From NCBI GenBank assembly GCA_025531455.1, contig JAMYHL010000041.1, positions 248,001-312,000 of the forward strand: DNA of 64,000 nucleotides, in the 5' to 3' direction. Shown here in pieces: positions 32,086 through 41,521 of this stretch (its first letter is position 1; every line of letters begins with the position of its first letter). Source of the DNA: Apiotrichum sp. Y4204 (lineage: Eukaryota; Basidiomycota; Tremellomycetes; Trichosporonales; Trichosporonaceae). The notes under the pieces were generated by a model, which was not told the origin of the DNA, did no database searches, and saw nothing but the letters and a program-made list of their open reading frames with translations. A program made the translations under genes and the position numbers.

Positions 32086-33281
32086 TTAGCAGAGCGCGTC
32101 GGCGGCACAGCAGCAACAGATGGCTGGCGTTAGCGTGCAATTGAGGATGGTTAGAGGCATGAGGGCGATTGGGTTGTGAGCGGATATTGCAGCCCGGGCG
32201 ATTCCGGAATCACAGCCGATGGCCACGATTTTGAGCGCGGCCAGTGTGCATCGCCGACGGTGAGAGATTAATCTCACTCATTGCGGCGGCACCGTCGCCT
32301 CACCCTCCAGACTTTGGACTCACCGGCGGCACAAGCGGCGCAGCACGAGCCGCAGCATCCGGGGCCCGAGTTCTGCTGTTGCGGCTGCTGCTGGACGTAC
32401 ACCGGCTGCGGCTGCGGCTGGGGGTAGCTGGGTGTGAGCGCGGGCTAAGAAGCGAGAAACGGTGACTAGATGGAAGAGTTGTGATAACTGATCGTAATGC
32501 GAGCAGTTCCCACTCTCACTCCACTCCCTCACTCGCATCACTCGAGACTCACTACTGTCCGGGCTGTTGGTACGACTGCTGCGGGGGCGGGGGGTAGTAG
32601 CCTCCCTGGCCCTGCGGCGGGCCGTAGCCCGGTCCGCCGTAGCCTGGTCCGCCGCCGTAGCCGTTGTTCGGGGGTCCTCTGGTGGGTCAGCAAAGGTCTG
32701 CAACGTGCGGGGATGCATATCCACATCTAAGACCTTCAGGTCGGAGCTGCAGCGTCTGCGCCTCCAGACCTCCAGTCCGGTCGCACGGTTCGCGCTGAAG
32801 ACTGGCTGGGGGATCTTCCCGAGAAGGAATGAACCGCGTGCCCAAAGCCCCTTGTCATGACCATCTATGCACGACCAGTTTTGCACCGTGCACCGCAGGG
32901 CTGATGAGTAGAGCGTCCTCGTCGCACATCACCGCTGCCACTCGCGATAATGGAGTAGCGACGGTGGGCTGGGATCGACCGTGCCTCTCCGCGACCCGCA
33001 CCGACAAGGCTGACGCAACCGTCCACATTTGGCATGCCGCTTGCCGCATGCGACGCTGGCTCTTCCGGCGACACGGTAAAGACAGGGGGTGGATGGATGC
33101 GACGCGACGCGACTCCGAGATATGACCAGGGGCCACCGAGTGGCTCGGCGCAGCACGCGGCGGGCGCCAACTCTACTCGCAGCCCGGAATCCTCGCGAAT
33201 ACGTACCCGCCGTGGTAAAACTGGCGTCAGCACAGGTCTAGCAGCGCTCATGGCAACTGTACTCACGTCCTTGGCCGACAT
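32086..33281 (-). CDS. Small Gly/Tyr/Pro/Gln-rich protein with C-terminal Cys-rich membrane segment (CYSTM type)
   Basis: The model is 98 residues in five exons (33267-33281, 33207-33220, 32553-32678, 32324-32427, 32086-32123). Exons 1 and 2 are only 15 and 14 nt. The protein starts MSAKDFYHGG and continues with GYGGGPGYGG-type repeats and a Pro/Gln/Tyr tract (QPQPQPVYVQQQPQQQ). It ends in a cysteine cluster, CCGSCCAACAAAICCCC, plus AADALC. This layout, a disordered Pro/Gln/Tyr/Gly head and a terminal Cys-rich transmembrane-like stretch, matches the eukaryotic CYSTM family, whose members are tail-anchored and linked to stress tolerance. The second intron (528 nt) and fourth (200 nt) are long for this genome, so another small exon is possible. 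Splicing is required: no single reading frame holds the protein. Confidence 0.72.
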
Positions 33282-34125
33282 GGGTGGCGATGAATGGATG
33301 AAAGGGTGGATGGAAGGAAAAAAAGTAGTGGGGAGAGGGTGTTTATTCTGGCCACCAAGGTGAATCCGAAGCTCTCATTCCCTTTGTGGGCGGCAACACT
33401 CCATGACCCACAGCACCAGCGCCAGTGCCCAGCCAGCCAAGCATCTCTTCGCTGCGCACTCCACTCGCTTGTGCGTTTATTCTCCTGCTGGCCGGCACGC
33501 ACGCATGCGTCGCGTCCGTCGTCCCAGGTCCCGCTCTCAGCAGAACGCAGCACTTAAAACACACGCAGCACGCATCCGGCACTGCCCCCGCGCGCCGGCG
33601 CCGCATCAGTCATCGCCGCCCATGCCGTCCAGGCGCCCATGTTTCGGCGACTGATCCATGATCAGAATTCCATGGCTACGGGGCCACGGGTCCGCAGTCG
33701 GCCGCCATGTGGAGTCCCTGCGTGCGGTGGATTCGATGGATGCATGCATCTCGCAGCAGGCCGCGGCGCAGTCGGCTGGTGCGGTTACTCTGGCTGGGCG
33801 TTGTTGGGCGAGATGAGATCCCTCCCCAGTGATCCCGGTGGGGTTTATGCATTGGAATCCTGTATTCCAGCGGGACCCTGGCTTGGCACCGACGTTATGG
33901 CTTGTCGCTCGTCGTTATCAGATTTCCTCGATCCCGTCGTTCTATGCATATCATGATCAGCAGTATCATGATGGATCGTTCTGATGACGATGCTATGTAC
34001 GCAGAATGCACCTCCACTCGAACGCTCCTTTACAGGCCATCCCCGTCATTCAGTCCTCAATCTCTAAAGGTCGCATGGCCAAAACCCTACTCAAGCTACA
34101 ATCAATCCTTTTCGCCTCTATTCCA
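33282..34125. other. Intergenic region: CYSTM promoter and GH63-like 3' flank
   Basis: In these 844 bp both flanking genes run on the minus strand. An A-rich tract (ggaaggaaaaaaagtagtg, 33312-33330) lies close to the CYSTM start. No supported ORF is seen. Confidence 0.5.
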
Positions 34126-37100
34126 CTACAGCTCATCAGGCTCGGGCTCGTCCCACTCGGTGTGCGCAGAGGTAGGCGGCGCGGCCGATGACGGGCCGGA
34201 CCACTCGCTGCTCGCCGTGTACGGGGTGTTGAGCTCCTCGTCGAAGTAGTGGCGCGAGATGCTGCGCGGCGTACGCGGGGTCTTGGGCAGGCGGCAGAAC
34301 TCGCCAGTACGCTGGATGAGGTACGCGACGAGACCCGTCCAGCCCGTCTGGTGCGAGGCGCCGAGACCAGCGCCAGAGTCACCGTGGAAGAACTAATGTT
34401 AGCTGGATCAGAGGGAACTGTGACCTACCTCGTAGAACTGCAGGTAGTCGCGGAAGTGCGGGTCGTTGTCCAGCTTGGTGTTGCCGCCGTTGACGGCACG
34501 CCGCCCGGTCTCGTCGCGGGCGAAGATGTGGATCAGGCGGTGCTGGATCTCCTGCGCACATCCGGCGAGGTTCAGGTACTGTGGGGTTAGTCTTCACTGT
34601 TCTGTGCAGCTTCCGCAGCTCCACTCACGTCACCACTGCCCACAGGGCACTCGACCTGGACGGTGTCGCCGTAGAACTGGTGGAATCGCTGCAAACTACC
34701 TGTTAGCTTCTTATACACACATTTACTCACCTCTCGATTAGGAGCAGGTTCACCGCGAGCCAGATGGGTCCACGCCAGTTCGAGTTGCCGCCAAACATGC
34801 CCGACTTGGAGTCGCCGGGCCAGTAGCCGACGCTGACCTTGTTGTCGCCGACCTGCATCTCGAAGGGATGGTCCAGGTGGTGGCGCGACATCGAGCGGAT
34901 ACCATAGTCGGAGAGGAACTCGTCCTCGTTGAGCATCTTCTCCAGAATGCGTGTCAGGCGCTCCTTGGACGCCAGGGCAAGGAGAAGACGATCGCCACGA
35001 CCACGTTTCGCCATGTTGGCCACGTTACGCGCAGAAATGTCCGGGCGGTTCGCAATGAACCAGTCAAGACGCTTCTTGAAGCCCGGGAAGCGCTTCAGGA
35101 TACCAGGCTCAATGACCAGGGTGCCGTACAGCGGCGTCAAGCTCACCATGGAGCGGACTGGGAGGAGCTGCGAGTGGCCAAAGCCCCACTGGATGGCGTC
35201 AAAGTACATGCCCTCGTCGTCGTCCCACAGCGAGAGCTTCTGCTCGTTGCCAGCGGGGTAGGTCATTGCGTCGGCAATGTACAGGAAGTGTTCAAAGAAC
35301 TTGGACGCAATGTCCTCGTACGTCGGGTTGTGCTTGGCCAGCTCGAGGGCAACGGACAGCATGTTGAGCGAGTAGAACGCCATCCAACTGGTTCCGTCTG
35401 CCTGGCGGAGCGAGCCGCCCATTGGCAGAGGCTCGGAACGGTTGAAAGGACCAATGTTGTCGAGTCCGAGGAAGCCACCCTCGAAGACGTTTGCGCCGTC
35501 GCTGTCCTTGCGGTTCACCCACCACGTAAAGTTGAGCAGGAGCTTCTGGAACACCCTCTCGAGGAAATCCAGATCCTCGCGGCCAAACCAGCGGCGCTCG
35601 AGCTTGAACACACGTAGCGTCGCCCAGCAGTGCACAGGCGGGTTGGTATCGGAGAAGTTCCACTCGTACGCTGGCAGGGCGCCGTCGGGCTTCATGTACC
35701 ACTCGCGGGTCATGAGATCCAGCTGCTTCTTGGCAAAGGTCGGGTCGACCATGGCGAGGGGGATGCAGTGGAACGCCGTGTCCCAGGTGGCGAACCACGG
35801 GTACTCCCACTTGTCGGGCATGGAAAGAATGTCGTTGATGTACAGATGACGCCACTCGCGGTTGCGCACCCACTTACGCTCCGGTGGCGGGGGCGGCTGA
35901 CCGGGGTCGCCTTCCATCCACTCCTTGTGGATGAACTGGTAGTACTGCTTGGTCCAGAGCATTCCGGCAAGAGCCTGGCGCATGATGTTCTTGAGGTCCT
36001 CGCCAAGGTGCTGATGCGCCATGCGGCCGTAGAACTCATCCGAGTCAACGCGGCGGTCCTCGATGGTGTTGTCGAAGAGCTCCTCGTCGAGAATAGCGGC
36101 ATCTTCGCGCGGCGAGTTCGGGGTGAGCTTGAGGCGCACGACAACGCATCCACCATTTCCGGGCACATTGTTGAACACGTAGTGCGCCGCCGACTTTGTA
36201 CCCTTCTGGTCGGGGTTGACAAAGGCCTCGGCGGGGTAGCACGACGCGTGGGGCGGGTCGACGACCGACGCCTCGGCAAGCTTGTCCTCTCCATTCTCCT
36301 CGACCTCCATGGCCTCGGGGCAAGGGGGCTTGGGACGGTGGGACGGAATGACATAGTCGTGGAACGCATCCTTGGTGTACGGGGTGCGGTTCTTGCCGCC
36401 GTACAGACGCTCAAAGTTGGTCTCGTTTTCAGTGAAAAGCATCTTGGGCACAACGCTGGGACCGTCGACGAGTACCACGCCACCACCGCCGGTCGGCGCA
36501 GCCGGCGCAGGGCTGGGAAGACAGTAGAGACGCGTCGTAAAGTCCTCGTGCACGGCCTCGACCACGCCGTCGGCAACTTCGCGCATCTCGGGGCGGTTCT
36601 CGGGCATCTCCTTGGCCCACGACCAGGTGTTGCGGAACCACAAGTGGGGGAGAATGTGCAGGTCCGCCGCGTCAGGACCGCGGTTGTACGCGGTGATGCG
36701 GATCGACATCGAGTTGGGGTCCTCCTCATCCTTGGCGTACTCGACAAACACATCCCAGTAGCGGTCGTCGTCGAGAATACCAGTGTCCATGAGCTCAAAC
36801 TCGCCCACTTCGCGCGAGCGGTTGCGGTTCTCGTCGAGCAACTGCTTGTAAGGATACGCGGCCTGGGGGTACTTGTAGAGGTACTTCATGTACGAGTGTG
36901 TCGGGGTCGAATCGAGGTAATAGTACAGTTCCTTGCAGTCCTCGCCGTGGTTTCCCTGTTCGCCTGTCAAGCCAAAGAGACGCTCCTTGAGAATGTCATC
37001 CTTGCCGTTCCACAGCGCCATGGAGAAACACAGCCGCTGGTGGTTGTCCGAGATACCAGCCATACCGTCCTCTCCCCAGCGGTACGCGCGGCTCTTGGAC

Positions 37101-38200
37101 ATGTCGAAGGGGAACGAGTTCCACGCATCGCCGTTCGCACTGTAGTCCTCGCGGACGGTACCCCACTGGCGCTCGGAGAGATACGGACCCCACCGTTTCC
37201 AATGCACCTCGTACGCGTCGCTCTGGTCAAGACGGTACTCCTCGACTGTCCGGAACCTCGTCCCAAGAGACTGTTGAAGGCGCTCGCGCAGCGTCTGCGA
37301 ATGAGTATGGCATCTAAACAAAGTGCTTCACATACCTTGCGCTCGCGGGGCGTGTCAGTGTCGCTTCCTGTGCTAGCGGGGCCGGGGCGGGCTGGAGTCA
37401 ATAAACAGTTGGACCGGACAACTCACGCGAGGCATGCCCGGCGGGCGGGGTCTTCTCCTCCAATGCCGCCAACGTAGCCGCATCAGCAGGAGGTGTTGGG
37501 GAGCGCGCTGGAGGATGTGACGCGGGCGGTACCGAAGCTAGCGGGACAGACGAGTCAGCAGACGGGGCAGGCGAGCCAGCTGGCGGGGTCGGGAAGGAGG
37601 TGAGTGTGGGTGGAGCGGCAGGAGCAGCTGTAGAAGCAGTCTTGGGAGCAGCGGTAGGAGCAGCGGTGGGAGGAACAGACGGAGTCGGGGTAGCCGTGGC
37701 CGTAGTGCCAGGTGTGGCAGTCGCTGCTGGGGTGGATTCGGGCTTCGATGCAGGCGCCTTCTCAACGAGCTGCGGCGTCGACTGTCCAGAGCTGGTAGCG
37801 AGCGGTGGCGGGATCGGCGCTGAGCGTTTGGGCAGGCTGCTATCAACGTCTAGACTATAGATTGGAAGAGGAGCTGATGAGGTTCATGCATTCTCCAGCT
37901 CCCGATGCACGGCACTCACGACTTCTTCTTCGACGGAATGTCGATGTTGAGCTTGAGTCCGTCCTCGGCGGGTACAGGCGTCGCGGCGCCCGAGCCGGGC
38001 TGCGAGCTCGGCGTGCCGGTGCCATCGCCTGGCGTGCCGCTCCCAGACGATGCGCCGGGGTCTGCAAGAGGTGGTGAGTAACTGCTCTCTGGCCGGCGTT
38101 TTTGGGCTCGAGCGCGGACGCGATGCCGAGCACGGGACTACTCACTGACGACGTCTTTTACTGCGCCGAAGAGCTTGCTCTGCAGGCGCTTGGCGGTCAT
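34126..38200 (-). CDS. GH63-like (alpha/alpha)6-barrel glycosidase with disordered N-terminus
   Basis: A 1242-residue protein comes from eight exons: 38146-38200, 37920-38061, 37427-37854, 37336-37391, 34731-37294, 34629-34695, 34429-34578 and 34126-34392. Residues 1 to about 215 are Ser/Thr/Pro/Ala-rich with no signal peptide or membrane helix. The remainder is a glycosidase of the GH63 type. Visible blocks include [51 protein letters not shown], the conserved [11 protein letters not shown] near the fifth exon's end, and [21 protein letters not shown] glucosidase I, the best-known GH63 enzyme, is membrane-anchored. This protein lacks that, so it is more like the poorly characterised cytosolic GH63 members related to mannosylglycerate hydrolase and YgjK. 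The substrate is unknown. Splicing after residue 1081 needs the TAG acceptor at 34696, which restores [12 protein letters not shown]. The GH47 gene lies 400 bp upstream. Confidence 0.82.
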
Positions 38201-38600
38201 TCTGGATGAAGAGGGATGAGAGTGATGGAGAGAATGAGGGATGCACGATGAGATGAATGCTTGTCTGATGGGGGGATTGTTGGTGTTGGAGCCTATACAC
38301 CGAGTTCTGGGCGGAGTTGTGAGGGCCGCCGGGATCGAGAGAGAAGGGCCTCTGAAAAAAGGGATCGACGCGGCAAACGCTCAGACGCCCCAGGCCGTAC
38401 TAGCCAGTGGGGGGGGGCCTCAGGCTCAGCCACCACTTTCTTTTACCCTGTGCAACCGCAACCACCACCGTCATTCCTGTCTTCTGCATCTCATCATCAC
38501 TCCCACACCTGAAGCTACTGCAAAGTCCAGATGCATCGATATCGACTACGGCTACTCGTGTTCCGATCCATGCATTCTATACTTTTTCCTGTCCCAATTC
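38201..38600. other. Short intergenic region between the GH63-like and GH47 genes
   Basis: Both genes run on the minus strand, so this 400-bp spacer holds the GH63-like promoter and the GH47 terminator. A G-run (tgggggggggcc, near 38410) is present. No ORF is supported. Confidence 0.5.
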
Positions 38601-40890
38601 TCAAGCAGTCGAGAACGGAGTAAGCGACGCAGGCTCAAAGACGGGCAGGATGTGGGCCTGTAAAGTCAGCATTCTCATTCACTCTGATATTTTATGAAAT
38701 GACGGCATTAGGGCAGCACAGCCAGTACAGGGAAACGAAAAGCAGCCTGCCCCACCGTTCTTTACCGCAGCAGGCAACGACGTCACACGACAGCATGTAC
38801 GCACCTCTGTGTTGAACACGTGCTCTGCATGGTGTTAGCAACAAGCTCCTAGCCTTGGCAGGATAAGCAGGACTCACTGTCGAGCGGAATGTGGTCGCCG
38901 TCATCGAAGAGGAGGTAGAGGTACTCTGCACGTGTCAGACTTGAAACCCGTCTCACACTCACTGAGGGTCTCGGAGAGCCAGAACGTCTCCATACGGTCC
39001 TCCTGCTCGGCGGGCAGGATCCGCACATCCTTGATGGTGGCGTAGCCACCGGTCGCGACGCGGCAGTGCTTCTGGAACGCCTGGAAAATCTGCCATCCCC
39101 AGTCGCGGTACTTTTGGCTGCCCGTCAGGCGGTACGCGAGGAAGAGACTCTCAACCGTTTCAGGACGGAGAATGTTGCGCGCGTCAATGAGGCCAGTCCC
39201 GGGCTTGATGAACCAGTCGCCGTCAATCTTGTCGTCCGGCTGGACGAACATGACAATCTCGGCGCCGAGCCCGGTCGGAGTGTTGTAAGTGTCGACGCAG
39301 CTCTCGACAAGACCCGTGCCAACGAGGAAGTCTTCCGTGTCCTTCTCATCCATCGAAGTCCAGTTGAGCTCCTCGCGGTTGCCGCCCTCAGTCACGCCGA
39401 GAATGAACGAGCCGCCGAGGAAGCACACTAGGTGGTCCTGCTTGGGAACGATGCGCCACGTGTGCTCGCCCGTGACCGGGTGGCGCTCGGGGTGCAGCTC
39501 CTGGGTGTAGATGAGGCCGCGCTCTTTGGAACGCCCGATAAGAAGCTTCTTGATGCCTGCCATGGCCTCATCGTACATGTCGCGGTACACGGTCTCCATG
39601 CGGCTCGTCTGCAGGTACTGTCTGGCAGGTGTCAGTCCTGAACAGATCATCCACGTACTTCAGGAGGTACTCATAGTACGAGTCGCCGCGGGATCCGAGA
39701 CGAATATCCGATGCGACAAATGTGCCAGTCTTGGGAGAAATGAAGATGGGCGCAATACCCTCGCTGTTGACCTGGCTGCGGACAACTTCGCTAACCTGCG
39801 TGTGTCAGTAGATCACATCCCGACTATATTGTAGAACCCAACACTCACACGCTCCGCCTTGCGCCAGTAGATGGGGTCGTCAGTAAGGTGAGAGAGGTAC
39901 TTTAACTCGAGCTGGAGGGTGGCGGCCTCTGCGAGGCTGACAAGACCGTGGTTATCGCGGTCGGGGACGCCCTCGCGGGTGTGAAGATTGATCCCGGAGT
40001 ATGGGAGTCCGGAGGGGGAGTTGAACGCGCCAAGAAGACGATCGCCAAGGTCCGTCGCGCGCTCGAGGTAGAACGGCGCGTCGGCGCGGATGCTCGCGTC
40101 CTCAGATACTGACGTAAGGTAGTGCGCGGCAAGCAGACCACCCAGAACGCGAATCGTCGTCTCAAACGTGTTGAACTTCCCGTCGCGGTCAAAATCCAGA
40201 TTGTCGCGGCACCACTTGGCTGCACGCTTGTACTCGTCCTTGAAGTCCATAATCAACAGCGAGTCGAGCGTGTCAACGACAAGGTACCCAATACTGCCAA
40301 CGGATGAGAGGTTGGTGCCCCCGCACGAGATCGGGTGCAGCTCGTCCTGACCCCACGCGCACTTCTCTAAGGCTATTAGTTACTGTCCAGCACCCGAGGT
40401 CTTCCTCCCACGTACCGTACGACTTCCAGCTCCACTGAGGGTTAGCACATCCTGAGCAGAAAACTCACCTCAAACGCCTCGCGCACGGCATCGCGCTTCT
40501 CGACATCGGCTTTAATGTTGAGCTGCTTCGGCAGCGCAGACGGCAGGTCTACGGGCCTCAGCTTCCCGAACCGCATGCCGGGGAGGTAGGTTCGCGTCTC
40601 TCCCGAGGGCGGCTCGGGAGTGAACTTGGCCTTGAGGAGGGGGAAGTACTTCTGTCAGCCCTATTATAGTGCGTACTCACTTTGGTACCAAACCAAATCA
40701 AGCCGAGGATCACAAACGCCAGCCCGAGCGTGCGGAGAGACTCGAGGACTGCGGGGTCGAGCTGCTGTCAGAATCGGACCAGTTCTCGGAGACATACCCC
40801 CTGCGGTCTCGGCTTCGGGACATCGGTCTCCTCCTTTGACTTCTTCTGCTTGCTCGCTTCCTGCGGTTTGCGCTCGCGGAGGGTGCTCAT
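38601..40890 (-). CDS. MNS1: ER class I alpha-1,2-mannosidase (GH47, Mns1-like)
   Basis: The product is 604 residues from ten exons: 40798-40890, 40681-40761, 40469-40651, 40416-40434, 39849-40366, 39659-39795, 38963-39621, 38878-38925, 38805-38824 and 38601-38657. The enzyme removes alpha-1,2-linked mannose from N-glycans in the ER. It is a type II membrane protein: a Lys/Glu-rich cytosolic tail, one signal anchor (LGLAFVILGLIWFG, about residues 43-56), then the lumenal (alpha/alpha)7 barrel. GH47 blocks are SVGSIGYLVVDTLDSLLIM, ETTIRVLGGLLAAHYL, RGDSYYEYLLKQYL, LRPETVESLFLAYRLTG, WLSETLKYLYLLFDD and VFNTEAHILPVF, where the Thr of NTEAH normally ligates calcium. Exon 2 has a tandem NAGNAG acceptor (40761 or 40764) that adds or omits one Gln. 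Exons of 19 and 20 nt are needed for the conserved frame. Confidence 0.93.
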
Positions 40891-41110
40891 GATGGGCAGT
40901 GCGATGGGAAGAGGACAACTCTGAGATGTGTAGATGGAATGCATGGAATGTGTGGCTGCGCAGCTCGCACGGCTCGCAGTCCACGTTGTGAAAGTGACAT
41001 CTCTCAGAGCAGGCCAATTTCCCCACGGGGTAAGGGGCGACGTGCGCGCGACGTTTACGGCGTTTTTCATTTCTAGAAAACACGCGAGAGGCACGCCGAT
41101 CGCGATCATC

Positions 41111-41175
41111 ACAGGCGTACAGGCGCGTACAGGCGCGTACAGGCGTACAGGCTAGCAGGCTGTACTGTACAGGCT
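41111..41175. repeat. Short tandem repeat, unit about acaggcgcgt
   Basis: Units acaggcgtac, aggcgcgtac, aggcgcgtac, aggcgtacag and later ctgtacaggct follow each other with small changes. The array sits in the divergent promoter, roughly equidistant from both genes. Confidence 0.6.
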
Positions 41176-41188
41176 ATAAGGCTAGCTG

Positions 41189-41210
41189 CCCGGGCGCCCG
41201 GGCGCCCGGG
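41189..41210. repeat. 22-bp perfect GC palindrome (three CCCGGG cores)
   Basis: The sequence is three cccggg hexamers joined by cg spacers with c/g flanks and reads the same on both strands. It lies 14 bp beyond the tandem array. It could be a clustered protein-binding site or simply a GC-rich slippage product. Confidence 0.6.
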
Positions 41211-41521
41211 CTCCCCCACGCTCCCACGCGCTACCCACATGCTGCATGCTGATCGCGCTACCACATGCGTCACGCTTCCTCTCGGTGATGACCGGACCGG
41301 ATCATCATCACTTATCACGTTGAGCACACGCAGCACTCTGGTGATCTGGTGACGCGGTGACGAGCGCTATCACTATCAATAGATAAATTAACGTCTCCAT
41401 CAAGAATCACTTCTCTCTCATGTTCATCAGAGGGCTGTTTGCACAAATCACAAAACCTGCACTCCTCAGCTTCTCATCTCCCTTTACATCCATCCCGCGC
41501 TCCTGTCCTCGACCTCACGCA

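Larger units (their letters stand above)
40891..41521. promoter_or_regulatory. Divergent promoter region, GH47 mannosidase and LTA4H-type aminopeptidase
   Basis: These 631 bp lie between opposed start codons. They contain a tandem acaggcgcgt-type repeat (41111-41175) and a 22-bp GC palindrome (41189-41210), followed by an AT-rich segment (41370-41400) just before an upstream in-frame ATG at 41420. Confidence 0.5.

Noticed and set aside
34868..37477. Long plus-strand ORFs (up to 615 codons) opposite the GH63-like gene
   Set aside because: They are antisense shadows of a GC-rich, codon-biased gene and have no domain pattern.
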